A DNA stretch of 64,000 nt from Cristatella mucedo (taxonomy: Eukaryota > Bryozoa > Phylactolaemata > Cristatellidae): contig WPIO01000150.1 of the NCBI GenBank assembly GCA_009760855.2, forward strand, positions 267,501 to 331,500, written 5' to 3'. The position numbers and the translations under genes are program-made. Positions 23,829-36,749 of this stretch are shown in pieces. The stretch's first letter is position 1. Every line of letters starts with the position of its first letter. The notes below the pieces were generated by a model, which worked only from the letters and a program-made list of their open reading frames with translations, had not been told where the DNA came from and ran no database searches.

Positions 23829-25327
23829 CGGCTATGACGCTTTAACCGCAGCAGCAAATCTGAAGCCCGTTCGCTGCTAAAATTGACCACCATAAGATAC
23901 AGCTAGACTATACACATTCGCTAATGATTATTCAGCCTTACCTTTAATTTCGGCAGTCGCATAGAAATGAAGGTTGGAATGACTGGTTACTTATTCTTGC
24001 TCCCAACCTAGCTTGCGAGATTCCTTCAGTGTCGGGTAACAACTTTCCAAGCTATTATTGGTTTTAGCTTAGGTATTGTCTAAGGACTACGTGCTACATT
24101 TAGCGGTTTTTCTGTGATATTGCAAATAGTTAAGCATGTACTTGACGTGCTCACCTCTTATTGCGTAGGAACCGATTTATATCAAAACAGTATGGTATTT
24201 TTCGAAAAAAACTTACATGTTTAATTTATTAATGTCTTCAAGATATAGAGGGAAAGCACTGAAAACCTAGCTTATTTTTGCGATTGAGGATGCGTATCTC
24301 GTAAAATTATCACTAGCTCAATTCCTTTTTGTTCAGCAGTGGCTCGTGAATCTGCTCGTACTTTCGTTTACGCCATTATGCACTGCAGACCTTTAGACAC
24401 GTAACAATGTAGGTTGATGGGTATTTTGTATTATCATCATCTCCTTTGCTACTCACACAGTGGGTAGTGCTGGCAAAGTTGGAATAGTTGGAAATATACT
24501 TGGAACATGCAGGCATGTGTGTACAATGTATTGCGTATGTACATATCTATGCATATGTATTTCTATCTGTAACTTCAAAACACCAAAATGACTAAATCAG
24601 TGCTGCTTTATAGTTTTTAATATTGAATGTAATGCTAGAAATTTTTCCATAGCCGCTCTTTTTAGATACAGGCATATTTTGGCACAGCAGGTAGCCAACA
24701 TTCTATGTCATACAAGAAAATAAAAGCCTCGCTGTGCCTCAAGTGCAGTCAAGGAAGTAATGTGCTTTTATGATGCGGCTTATGAAAGGCTGGAGAAGAT
24801 GTGTTTAGCATTCTAACAGAGGTGACTGCCTGAATGTACATTTTTACGACGAGCTCCACATTATTGGACCAGCATGGTACTAGCTTCCGTAATCAATGGT
24901 TTTAAAGAGGAATAATTGGCCAGCAAAATGTTTGTCTATAGTAGATTTGAGGTTTAATAAGGCTGAAACTGGCGCAGCAGTTTTGATTGTTATTTTTGCA
25001 CCCAGCCACAGAGCTGTCTGGGTGTTAAATTTGCTCTTTGTCTGTCGACGAAACCCTGAACCATTCCACCTTGTTTAGCGATGGATATGACTTGGAGGTT
25101 TTGTTACGTTTCTAATTGATAATGCAGTCCAATTTATCACAACGTAAATTTCCGAGTGGCCTTTTTTGCAACCTTAGCCGATATTGAATGGAAGTGGTCT
25201 CTCTGAGATTGTCTCTGTTAGCTAACGAGATTTGTAAGTTGCCGACGAGATCTAGAGCCCCTAAATTGCAACAAGGCTTAAAGCGCCGACTAACCATTGA
25301 AGTGATGTTCCGAATAGACTCATAAAC
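23829..25327. other. intron sequence between LINE-A copies
   Basis: No recognisable element. Confidence 0.4.
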
Positions 25328-25380
25328 GTGCCTAGAAAGAAGTTGAGTTCTCTGAGGGCGGTATATCAAATTTTTAGTTT
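25328..25380 (+). mobile_element. LINE-A or SINE-1 tail fragment
   Basis: cctagaaagaagttgagttc, tctgagggcggtatatca: the shared stem-loop tail only. Confidence 0.5.
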
Positions 25381-26099
25381 TTTATATTATATTTTGGTGC
25401 GCAAAACAGTCATTAAAAAGGATACTTTAATGAACCGCAAAAAACCACTGCCATGCAGTACCGCTAAACAGAAGCGCAACTCTCTGTAAAGCTATGCCTT
25501 CTGGGTGGCCAATGAGGGCGAGCATGGTTTATCATTATTTCGCTTAAGAACAATTACCGACATCTAGGATTGAACATCTACAGGCAAGACATGAAGTAAG
25601 TAGATTGGCCGACAACCCTCAAATAGCTAGTAGGGGATGCACGGACTAGGTATAATTCACATCATTTACGATAACATCAGAATGCACTTTTGGAAACACT
25701 TGTATAAGCCTTACGTTGCGGTTGATATTGGACAATTCAAACTAGTTGTTTACAAGCGTAGAAAATCGGACACCAGCAGCCAAACAGCTGCACCTTGGCT
25801 GGGTAGTTAGGGAACCATGCCAGAATAATTAAGAAGGAACTTTTTACTGAAGTTGAGGGGTATTTCCAATGTACGCGTGCCTTTGTTTATCACTACTAGT
25901 TATCTATAAATACCTGATAGTGTCACTATCACCTCGAGATATCCTAAATAATTTATCAAATGCATAGGTACGCTTTTTCAAATATCGCAGCTAAATTTGA
26001 GATGTTATACCGGTCACATCAACGGTGACCGTCTTCAGTTAGTGTCCATATTCGATAAGCTTTTTTTAATTCCGACAGAATGACTAATCCGATCAAGGC
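25381..26099. other. intron sequence, nothing recognised
   Basis: No exon or repeat identified. Confidence 0.4.
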
Positions 26100-28810
26100 A
26101 TAATAATAATAATAATAATTCACTTGATAAAGCGCCCTCAGAGAACTTAATCTCTTTCTAGGCACTTTACATTTGCTGTAAAGTGAAATGCAATTGAATG
26201 GTAAGTAAAATCATGCTTAAAAAACAACCAAAATGAATAATAGTGTTAGGGGTGACATGCACAGAGTCAGCATGCAAATGTGGTTAGCTGCAGCATGCAC
26301 AGTGTCAGCACGCATAAGCACATCAAGGACAAATCACAGGGACCCACTAAATGCTGTCCTATCTAGGTGTGTTTTTAGGTTCCATTTAAATGTGGTCAGG
26401 TCAAGGAATGTTCTGACGCAGGTCGGGAGGGAGTTCTAGGCTTTGGGAGCATACGAACTAAATGCACGGTCTCCAAAGGATTTAAGGTTTGTATGAGGTA
26501 TTTCTAGACTGTTGGATTCCGAAAAGCGGGTGGTACGATGCTTGGCCTGATGGGGTAGTATATCTGACAGATAGGCTGGAGCCAAAGAATGAAGAGACCT
26601 TAAAGTGAGCGACGAAACCTTGAAGTCAATCAGTTGCTTGACTGGTAGCCAGTGCAGGTCGGGGAGAAGTGGAGTAATGTGGCAACTGCGACGCTCACGA
26701 CAGACAAGCCTAGCTGCAGAGTTTTGCACCGGCTGCAATCACCTGATCGCACGTGCTGGTAGGCCAGTAAGCAGTGAGTTGCAGAAGTCGAGACGGGATG
26801 TCACGAATGCATGGACCAACGTAGATGTTGTATCTTTATCTAAACAAGCCCAAACTTTAGCAATGTTATGAAGCTGAAAATAGGCGGATTTGACTGTGGA
26901 GCTGATATGGTCGTCTAACGAGAGGTCGCTTTTGAATATGACACCTAGATTTCGAGCTGATTCAACTGGAGATATGCTGGCAGAGCCAATATTAAGAGTC
27001 AGACTTTCCAATCTCTGAATCACACTGGGTTTGCCCATAACTAGTAAGTTAGTTTTATCATCGTTAAGTTTTAGAAAATCTGCTGCCATCCATGTGCGGA
27101 TGTCATCAATGCATGCAGCTAGTGAGTTTAGAGAATTTGAGGTGCTCGAAGGCTGGGAGGAATCAAAGCAAAGGTACAACTGAGTGTCATCCGCATAGAA
27201 GTGAAAGCCTAGATTGTGCTTGGCAATCACATCAGCAAGAGGCAGAGAACCATGAAAAGAACCGGACCTAGCACTGAGCCCTGAGGTACTCCATATTTCA
27301 GAGGTACTTCAGATGATCTTTGTCCATTCACGTCAATACTCTGGAGTCTCCCACTGAGATAGGACCTGAACCATTGCAGAGCAGTGCCAGTGATGCCCAG
27401 GCGAGGTGAGAGGCGCTCTAGAAGAACTTTGTGATCGATGGTATTAAAAGCTGCCGAAAGATCAAGCAAAACAAGCAGAGACACTCTACCCATGTCTACA
27501 TTCCTAAGTAGGTCGTTGTATACCCGAAGCAATGCTGACTCTGTGGAGTCATTAGCTCTAAAGCCAGACTGGAACTTACTAGCAAGGTGTGAGGTTTCGA
27601 TATACGAGTTCAGCTGGTCCGCCACGACCCGTTCGAATGTCTTCGATAGGAATGGTAGAAGGGAAACTGGGCGGCAGTCGCTTAAGTTCTTTTGGTCAAG
27701 TGTAGCTTTCTTGAGAAGTGGCCTGACTACAGCATTTTTGAAAGGTGCTGGGACATGACCTGACGCTAATGACATATTAATGATGTTAGTTATGCATGGC
27801 AGCAGGAGATCAATGCAACGTACGAGCAGGACAGTGGGAATAGGGTCCAGAGGACGTGTTGTCTTCTTTGATTGAGATACGAACTTTAGGACTAGATCAC
27901 TAGTGACCTGCTTAAATGCAGACATTGAGGTGCAGCCAGGAACCGAGGAACAGCATTCTAGTGGAGTGGTTGTCATCGCAGGGATGGATTCCCTTATCTT
28001 GTCTATCTTCTGCACGAAGAATCGAGAGAAGCGATCGGCTAGATCATCATTAGGATCATCAGGTAAGGAGCTAATCTGGGAACGGTTGAGGAGATGGTTT
28101 ATTGTCGACATCAGCATTTTTTGATTGTGCATCCGTGATTCAACAATGTTTTGTTTATAAAAAACTAGACTTAACCTTTGCTGGATCGATTGGTACGACC
28201 TACAGTAGTCTTCATATGCCTGTCGATGGCCAGTTAGTTCGGATCTTTTGTATGCTTTTTCAAGCTTTCGTTTAGTAGACTTGGCTGGTTTAATGTCTTC
28301 GGTAAACCATAGGCCGTCTGGGCGGGGGCGCACAGTGCGCTTTGTCAGAGGGGCAAACTCGTCTAGCGTGTCAGCTAGTGTCGTGTTGAAGCTATCTACC
28401 AATGATGACAGATCGGAGGGAGGATTGAGCAGCAGAGGTGAAGCAGATATTATCGCACGGACAGCATCGATGTCAAGGGTCTTGAGGTTTCGCGATTCAC
28501 AGGTTATTTTAGAGGAGGATGTGGGCACACACTGTAGATTGAATGAGATCTGCATGTGGTCAGATAAGCATGATTTGGTAATAATTGGTAATGACAAAGT
28601 GCAGTTATATGAGAAAATCTGGTCGAGTGTGTGACCCTTGATGTGGGTAGGGCCATGCACATGAGCCACAAGAGACAATGAGTCAGTCAATGCACGAAAT
28701 TTGGTGCTGAAAGCGTCAGATAAGTTATCAAAGTGAAGGCATGCGATTTTACTATCATATAATGCATCAGATGTTTGTGTGCAAACCAATTTGACGTCTG
28801 TTCATTAGCT
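26100..28810 (-). mobile_element. LINE-A, longest and best-preserved copy
   Basis: A non-LTR retrotransposon of the CR1/L2/Jockey group, 5'-truncated inside the endonuclease. A 520-codon minus-strand frame (27227-28789) carries the end of the endonuclease (GPTHIKGHTLD; LSDHMQISF), a linker (GLWFTEDIKPAKSTKRKLEK) and the RT palm start (LLDLSAAFNTIDH; VPQGSVLGPVLF). A frameshift at about 27230-27250 then precedes FHFYADDTQLYLCF, the catalytic YADD block. The frame continues to a TGA at 26739 and resumes with ARLVCRERRSCHITPLL and LHSLAPAYLSDILPHQ up to a TAG at 26436. Both stops are explained by single changes (CGA to TGA, TGG to TAG). A 3' UTR of about 320 bp with a stem-loop and an AAT/TAA tail ends at about 26100. 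It lies antisense in the 12-kb intron of gene A. Confidence 0.92.
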
Positions 28811-29092
28811 AATAACCAATAAATTAATCAATACTTTGCTATCTAATGTAACATAGGATCTCACTACAATAAACTTATTCCGATAGAGCTATGCTTCGTC
28901 AAAAGTCTTGACACTTGCGTTCCTGACGATCAAAGCTGAGTTGTAGAACTCTACCACTCTTTGGACAGCTCACGATGGCTAGAAGCAGACTGCAGTTATC
29001 GAAGTGAGGTGTATGTGCACACATTTTTCATTATTCGGCAACTTAGACGGACAGTGGTGGTCGTTTTTATGAATTTGAGATATCTTTTGCAG

Positions 29093-29204
29093 AATTCGAT
29101 CTCTTCAATATGAGGATGCAGGAATATACGTTTGCACTGCTGCTAATCAGCATGGACGTGATTCGAAAAAAGTGCTAATTACTGTGGACAATGATTTACG
29201 ATAA
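29093..29204 (+). CDS. gene A terminal exon: Ig domain 2, second half and stop
   Basis: The acceptor tatcttttgcag is followed by the one base that completes the split codon, then LQYEDAGIYVCTAANQHG with the Ig D-x-G-x-Y-x-C motif, then strand G and a short tail ending in a TAA stop at 29202-29204. It starts with the same bases as the Ig1 second-half exon. No GT donor in a sensible phase precedes the stop, so I read it as the last coding exon. No transmembrane segment or GPI-type tail is visible after the domain, so this form of the protein would be secreted. A longer splice form cannot be excluded. No AATAAA was noticed in the next few hundred bases. Confidence 0.72.
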
Positions 29205-31434
29205 CATGTACACTCTATCTCATTTATTTGAACACACTTTTACTTTTTTCGACATTTACACTATTTCCTGAGCAAAGCTGGGTGCTGCAGCAGCTTTCCC
29301 ACATGTGTGGAAGCAGTGGGCCTGCAGGTGACTTTGTTAATGCATTGCTGCTGAAGCTGTTGTATGAGCGCTCGCCAACTGGTACTAGCAGAACAATATC
29401 AAATACAATTGGTGGAAGAAGACCTACCATCTTACCAATGAACGAGCAGAGTTTCATTATACCAACAATTATTTCACCCTCTCCTATTCACCTAACGTTT
29501 TTGATAGGGTAGTAGCATCACCGGAAATAGGAGCGAGACCTCGTGTAGCCATGCATTGAAAATGCTTACCATTAAATGCACTTGGATGTCCAATGTGGCA
29601 GTAATGCTCAACGCTATAATGAAGAAAGCAGCTGTCTCAGCGGCTTGTTATCATAATTAAGCTTCGTTTTCCCACCACTATTGATCAGTTTCATCTCGCT
29701 GTGTGCTTTAATCGTCGGGTTTTCAAGATCTATTAAATATTTCTAGCTGCACACTTGCAGGGCAACTTATTTTTGCCCCTTGATAGTGCACCGAATTCAG
29801 ATTCCACTAACCTACATATTGTGCACTGACCGACCACGACCGATGTTCACTGGTGGTGTTCTACTGCTGCACTCGTCCTCTGACCTCTGACATCGACCGA
29901 CGAGTCTACTAATCTACCCGGTGCTCACTGACTCTATTTCTGTGACTGACACCTTATCACTGATTGTGTCCTTGTTTCTGCTCCGCCTTATTTTCTTTTA
30001 CAGTGCACTCCAAAAGTTTTGGATTAGAGTCTGCTTCATCATTTTGCAATTTTGCATTATGCGTTCGTTGCCTCAGTCTGCAGAAGCTTTAGATACAAAT
30101 TTATTTGGCTAATCATTTACACTACTGGCAACCAGCTGAACTGAGGTTTAACTTAACAAAGCACCAGGAGACATATTTCTGATTTAATAATGATTTAAAT
30201 AATATTTATCGAACAGCACTGACGATCTGTAATCCCATGGCAACTGTCACCACCAAACTATTAGCAGCATGTTGAATATCCTTAGAAGCACCTCAAAGAA
30301 TTGTCAATCGTTGGGTGAGCAGTGCCGGTAAATATATGACCAGATATACCAGCCTATTTCAGTGGCTTCATTTTCTCTCCCTCTCTCTCTCTCTCTCTCT
30401 CTTTCTCTCTATCTCTCTCTCTCTCTCCCAACATCGCTACTTTTCCATTACCTTGATTTCTCGAAGTCTCTTATTGGCTAAGAGTCTGTACTCAATGTCT
30501 ATAAGTCGGGCTAAGTGACTGCAAAAAAAAGAATCATCCGAAAGCAATTTAGACGGGCAATGAAGGAATATATAAGGTTAATAATCTTCCCTTTTTGAGA
30601 TCATCTTTATTCAGAGAGTCTGGTAAGCTCGTAAGCAAATTCTCTCGGTTGTGCTTCGTCCACGTGCTTCCGCTTGGACGCAGAAGTAATTTCAAATTCA
30701 AAATGACTGAAGGTCATCTGAAACGGACCTCTTAATTACCGATTACCGATAAAGATCCGCCTTGAAAATTGAATGATCCCTCAGCCCGCCTGCTCCATGA
30801 CGAGAGACTCCCGACAGCTCAACAGTGTTACTGCATGGCAAAGAGGATGGGAATCCAGAATTTTACTTGAATTTCCTTCAAAACTCCTGTGTGAAATCTC
30901 TAAGCACAGCCTGAGTGGACGAGCATGCTCAAACTGCAAGCTATTGCCCACCTCCAGCCACAGCAGTCGTCCGAATAGTTAGAAGCAGCCCTGCTCTAGA
31001 AACCTCTATCAGTTCCACTACCCAACTACGTGGTGCTTTGCCCGAAGACTGGGAATTAGGGCTCATCACATGCTCTCGGCCACGGCTGTGCGCCGAAAAA
31101 AAAAAGTTCATAGTCGAGGCCCTTTAGTCGGCACAAGACTGATTAAAAAAGTTGACATTTAATTTCCTTCGAACCATTGAATGTAGATTTTTGTGTAAAT
31201 TATTGCAACTAACCATGAACTCGTTCTACTAAACCACTAAGCTTTCTCGTCATGTTAACTTTAGAATACAAATATAACTAATCCTGAACGGATTTAACCC
31301 AACTGTGCTATATGGTTCATGTGCATGACCAATGCTATTTCAAATCTATTGCTAGTTTCAATAGTAGTCAGGAAAATTTACTTAACATACAAATATTTGC
31401 TACAATACGATACAAAGATGTGCAATTAAGTTTA
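29205..31434. other. region downstream of gene A stop
   Basis: Expected to hold the gene A 3' UTR. No clear AATAAA seen. Contains the CT repeat at 30376. Confidence 0.4.
30376..30428. repeat. (CT)n microsatellite
   Basis: Runs of ctctct with occasional interruptions. Confidence 0.95.
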
Positions 31435-34400
31435 GAAAGCGAGTCGCCGTATCTCTGACTGTGACTCCACAAAGCCACAAAGACTATATCGGCGTTAGGC
31501 AGGATAGTTTGTGTAGCTCACTCTCAGCCTAAGTGGCTTTCGGCAGGAATCCGTTTGCCAACAAACTTCATCTGACCTAACGCAGAGAAAGCAAGAAGCC
31601 TAGCAGAGTCAGGAGAGCAGTTGAGGTTGTGAGTGACATGGAAGTAGTGGTTCAGGACGGCTGAAAATTGTATGCCATCATGGGCAACAGGAGAGTAGTT
31701 ATTGTTGACTAATAATCTTTGAATTAATTGAGTTCAACAGTTTAAAGCAAGCAGATCAAATGTTGTGTCGCCAACGGTCTTTAAGCAGAGAAATGGAACG
31801 GCTAGTTTATCTTCCATTAAGGACCTGAGGGCACAAGGAGGCTGCAAATGGTGTGCTATTGTTGAGATGTGCAAGGAGGATTCAAGCTTTGGTGGGGCTT
31901 GTGGGTCAGTGCAAGAACTTTACAGTATATGCTCTGATAAACCAGCAGCCATCCTATCTCTTTTAGCAAGGGAGAGACGTGGTGAAACCTCTGTAATTTT
32001 TTTTAAACTAGCTTTGCAGCCATGTTTATAGCAGGGAAACAGGGCCTAGTTGCTTTTTTGGAAGCTCAGCCAGAAGAGAAAAACAATAATCCACTCGAAA
32101 AATAACTAAGGAGTAAGTGAATGTTTTACATGCCACTGTGGAACGCAGTTCCTAATCTCAGATAGGGAACAGACATTATGGCTAGCTGCAGAAGCAGTCT
32201 TGTTAACGAAGCTTACAAAATTTAGGCATATGTCAAAGACGATACCTAAATTTCGAATATATAGGTATGGTCGCACAACAGCATCGGCAGTAGAATAGCA
32301 AACTATCTACTTCAGCCTTACACTTGGGGTGTTTAATGAGAAGCAGTTCAGTTTAATCTCCATTGCGTGTAAGGAAATTTGCTGACATCCAGGATCAAAT
32401 GCCGACAAGTCGAGCGTTCGATTAATCAGTCTCTGCAGCAGATTCCGACAGCTTTAGCGACCAAAGAAGCTGGGCATCTTCAGCATACAAGTGCTATGCT
32501 AATTCATGTGCCCAGATAATGCTTTCCAGAGGTTGACTAAACATGGAGAACAATAAATGACTGAGGACGGACCCTTGATTGGCTCCATAAGTGGCTGCTC
32601 TGGCAGATAGGAGCTGACCCTCCACACGAAAATTATTGAATACGATCTGACAATTACGATTTAAAACAATTCAGTGCCTCGTCTGTCCGACCGTTCGTCG
32701 TTCTCAATCGCTCAAGCAAGAAATTGAGATCAATTTTGTCGAAGGCAGCTGATAGATCTAGTAGTACTAGATGGGTGACATACCTCTCGTCGTTACTGCA
32801 TATGATGTCATTAGTTACATTCAGGAGCATTTTCAGTGGGGTGCTGCTGCTTGGACCCCGACTGGGATGGGTGCTACCTGCTGCTTAGCGACAATTCTTT
32901 CTAAAATATTAGACAAAAATGAAGCAGAGAAATACTGAGAACTAGTTTTCAAGGATCTCTGCATGTAACCTGGGCTTTTTTAGTGTCGTTCAAACAATGG
33001 CTGATTTGGAGAACTTTGATTCAATCTTTTTCCATTGAAGGAGTAAAAATATTGGTTATGGCTGGGCTATGTTTGTCTCCCAGTGAAGAACGTAGACACG
33101 GTGGTATAGGATGTCCAGGAGACGAGCTATTTTTACAAGGTCCTATTACGGTTGCCGCATAGCATGCGGACACCCTAAAAAAAATGTTAAGGTTCATCAC
33201 AGGTTGCGACTAAGCAATAGCTTTAGTCGGAGGGGGCTTCATGGAGGTTGGAATCTGCATAACTTTATCCGTAAAAAAGGCCTAAGAACTATTCGACCAC
33301 GCCGTTAATATCTGGAATGTTAGATCTCTCCCCATTGGCTAGCAAATTGTTTACCGTCTTATGAATGTGATTTGGGTCTGGCAAGCAGGAGTTCAGTTTT
33401 CGAGTGAAAAAAGGCTTTTTAAGCTTCCGGGTGTAGACACATAGGAAGAACTTGAAGTGTGACTCGATCATTACTGGACCCAGGCTTCTTACAACGACGT
33501 TCAAGCCTGTGCTTAACATGGTGCATATTTTGAAGGTTGCTTGCAAATTAAAAGGATTCTCAATGACTCTGTACTCAGTCTGAAAGTACGGAAACAAGCA
33601 TGTCAACTGCACTCCTAATCGTCATGCTTACTACATCAATATAGGCATCGAGGCTGTTGGTCGAGTCTAGGTGCAGGTCAAGAAGACCCAATTTGCATAA
33701 CAATTTTAAAATTGTCTAGTCAATTTATTTAAATTTACACTGCTGGACAAACTCAATATTACCCTGTACGTACAACGGAGCAGAAACAGTAAACCAGACC
33801 AAACTATGATCTGAGGTCAGCAGGTACATCACAAGGACAGTGGTGCAGACATCCTTCGTAATAATTAGATCTATGACATGACTACGGACTCAGTAGCATG
33901 ATTTACGTGTTGGACCAAACCGAACTTATCCAGACAGACAAGAAATGAGCATGACATGGCTGTTGCTAGGGTCGTCAACGTGAATAGTGAAGTCTCTAGC
34001 AATCAGTAATGACCTGTCGCACACACTTATTTCAGAGAGGAATTCCGGAAACTCTTCTCTAGGCAAGTTTAGACAGCTCGAGTGAGGTCGGTATATTACA
34101 ACAATGAGAGGCACTGCCTTTGATGAGGAGATGATTGCAACTTATGACCCATGTGAAAAACCGCATGTCTTATAACAAAAGATTTCCGAACGACAATAGC
34201 AACCAAGCCTCAAACCTCGTCAGATCGCATGGACTGAAAGGATAAGAACCGGAGTAAGATGATGTCAAATATACAGCTACAGGAACATCTACGTGCCGAC
34301 ACAGGCCGGGATTTATTAAGTGATTTGTTTATTTTAATGTGGGCCGGCTATTACTTATGAATGCCCGTGAGCGTAATGTATTTTAATTTATCATCCTATT
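31435..34400 (-). mobile_element. LINE-B, nearly complete but decayed
   Basis: The 3' end (31435-31720) matches the LINE-B 3' ends at 4903, 39000 and 47277. Moving up the minus strand: an RT region at about 32450-32800 (ggtccgtcctcagtcattta on the element strand, and the aaggcagctgatagatc complement of a DLSAAFD-type block), then KPFFTRKLNSCLPDPNHIHK at about 33400, then an AP-endonuclease block IVVIYRPHSSCLNLP and FTIHVDDPSNSHV at 33926-34114. There are many stops and frameshifts. About 3 kb covers endonuclease to 3' end, so it may be close to full-length. Confidence 0.75.
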
Positions 34401-34979
34401 TTGATCCACAATGTCAAAGTAGACGACATTTTCGGTGCTAAGCAAGCGGCTTGCCAATTTTGAGAGGTCTCGCTCTGCAGATATTAACGGTTCGGCCGGC
34501 AAGTTTTCAGCCTTTTTCACAGAAACAAATGTGCAAACTGGGCCCTCCTTAAAGGATTCTTTGGTTAAATATTGCTAATGCTCAACCTGAGATCATCCTT
34601 TAGATATTTCGCTTAACTTCGGCATGCTATATGGCTACCTTAAAAAAGTCTAGTTAAATTCTAGTGAGTCTATAGTCTAGTGAGCCTATCTCCTGAAAAC
34701 TCTGTACATTTCCTTCTGCTGTATTCACTGGTAGACAAACCTAGCTAATCCGTAGCTACAATTTTTAGTGCTGGCCTGGAAAAGTGGTTTTGCCAAAGTT
34801 ATTTAAGCCGGATAGCATTTGACCGATATTTAAAGAGCCTGGCCTTATTACTGAGGTCTGTGTAAACTAACTCCCGGTTTCTCTTCATTCTTTATTGGCA
34901 AAAACCCTTGAACTAGTTTTGCTGAGAAGATCGCACCACATATTGACAGAATAAAATTTCGGAAGAATTTTAGTCTTGA

Positions 34980-35392
34980 TTTAAGCTTCAGCAATCTACC
35001 GAAAATGGGGTCTTCCGTGTAACCCATGAGATCAAATGCAACAACGGCTAGGGGAATGTCACAGCCCTACCACTGCTAGATTTTTAATATAACTTTGACA
35101 ATCTCGATCAAGATATCTTACTTATTGAGAGCTACAATCGGTCCGGCTGACGTGGCACTAGTGTGGTTCAAAGCATACTAGCTGGATCGTGTTCAATCTG
35201 CATCTTGTGGGGGTCGGGTCTCTTCCACAAGACCATCCGCCTGTGGAGTTCCATAAAGTCTGTCCTCCATCAGTTGCTTTCTTGGTTGACCATCAAAGTC
35301 TGCAGAAAATGGTTTGAACCCATTGAATTGGCAGTCACTTTTATGCTAACGATACTCAGCTATATTGTTTATTTAAATCACCGGAATATGAT
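34980..35392 (+). mobile_element. LINE-B RT fragment, plus strand
   Basis: Recognised from a PADVALVWFKAY-type block, then TQLYCLFKSPEYDLPH in another frame at about 35350-35395. It stops where the opposite-strand fragment begins. Confidence 0.6.
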
Positions 35393-35700
35393 TTGCCGCA
35401 TCGACTGATAATTGTCCAATTGGCTTGACAAATATTCGATACTAGATACTAAAATAGCATTCAGTTTCTCAATTGTTGCAGCAGATTCCGACGGTTTAAA
35501 TGAAAAATACAACTTACTATCGTCAGCATAAAAGTTATATCTTATTTCATGGGCTTTAATCACTTTTCCCAGAGGTTGATGATAAATGGAGAACAGCAAG
35601 GGTCCGAGAACGGACCCTTGAGGGACTACAAAGGTGACCGTTTCGTGTGTGAGACCTGACCCCCCCACACGATACGGATTGAACACGATAAGACCAGTAC
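35390..35700 (-). mobile_element. LINE-B RT fragment, minus strand
   Basis: An open minus-strand frame with VPQGSVLGPLLFSIYHQPLG, then YNFYADDSKLYFSFKPSES: two core RT palm motifs, both intact. It is placed tail to tail with the plus-strand fragment ending at about 35392. Confidence 0.85.
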
Positions 35701-36087
35701 GTAGCTCTTGATCTTAACAAACATACCAAATATTGGAATTGGGCCTTATATTTATTTTTGTCCGCCCATTCATTAGATTCAGATAGCCTCACTGCACTTT
35801 CATTGGCTGACACCTATGAGCGGAATAGCATCGCCTGACGGACGGTTTCATGTTTCTTGCTGATCCACAGCAGAAGTTCGAGAAATGGCAAGTATTTCAG
35901 GCAAATGCACTGGGCCCTAGCGATCAGTCAATAAAGTACGTTTTAGCTTGAACTTGTCTCTTTTCAATTTTATTTCTTCGCTAGAATTTAGCATCACCTA
36001 GATTAATGCATATTTCGAAGCATAGTAGAAGTCGACGAAAACCACAAGTAACAAGCCTGCCGAGCGACCTGAGCTGGATTTGCTGAC

Positions 36088-36262
36088 AAATTGGGTGAGC
36101 TGTGGTGGTAGACTAGTTCAGGCAGTTGCTCTTCATGAACTTGGTATTGAGGTCATAATTTCGAATATTGTGGTGGTCGGATCTTAATTGCAACTGTGAG
36201 TGGTGGTGATAACTTTAAGACTCTTCCCGCTGCGATACAAAAAGAAGCTCTTTAATTTGCTA
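36088..36262 (+). mobile_element. SINE-2 copy
   Basis: Contains cagttgctcttcatgaactt, a B-box-like aatttcgaatattgtgg, gtgagtggtggtgataactt and a tail gaagctctttaatttgctag. Confidence 0.65.
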
Positions 36263-36469
36263 GTTTTCTTAGGGGAAGCTCTATATGGTTTTCTAATTTT
36301 CAGCTAGGCATTGGTATCAGCTATTAGATAAACTCTGAGGAGACGATTCGAAAACTATAAATAACTAAAAATAAAATTAAAAACAACTTCGGAATCTGAT
36401 AGTTCAGCTAAACCTCATGCCATACTCAAATTCTTTTGAGGCAATGCCTTTAGTTTGTATTATCATAAT

Positions 36470-36720
36470 GCCAGGAACCTACGTCTGACTGGTTTTCTGA
36501 TGTCTCGTGACTTGACGACATTTCAAAAAGGCCAACAACGAGTCTTTACATCAGCATTTAGTGGGTCATTGTCATTATGCGTGCTGAAACTGCCCGCTGA
36601 CCCTAACTAAATTTGCATGCTGACCGTGTATATTTCACCTCTAACCAGATTGTGCTTGTCATTTAGAAAGAGATCACGTTCCCCGAGGGTGCTACACAAA
36701 TGCGTTATAAATAATAAGTT
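36470..36720 (+). mobile_element. LINE-A, 3' end fragment
   Basis: gtgacttgacgacatttcaa, agcatttagtgggtcattgt, gctgaccctaactaaatttg and the stem-loop with gagggtgctacacaaatgcg. Confidence 0.7.
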
Positions 36721-36749
36721 TCCTATCATTATCATTAGTGCTAGAGCAC

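Noticed and set aside
27438-28634. Plus-strand open frames of 73-128 codons
   Set aside because: They are shadows of the minus-strand LINE-A reverse transcriptase.
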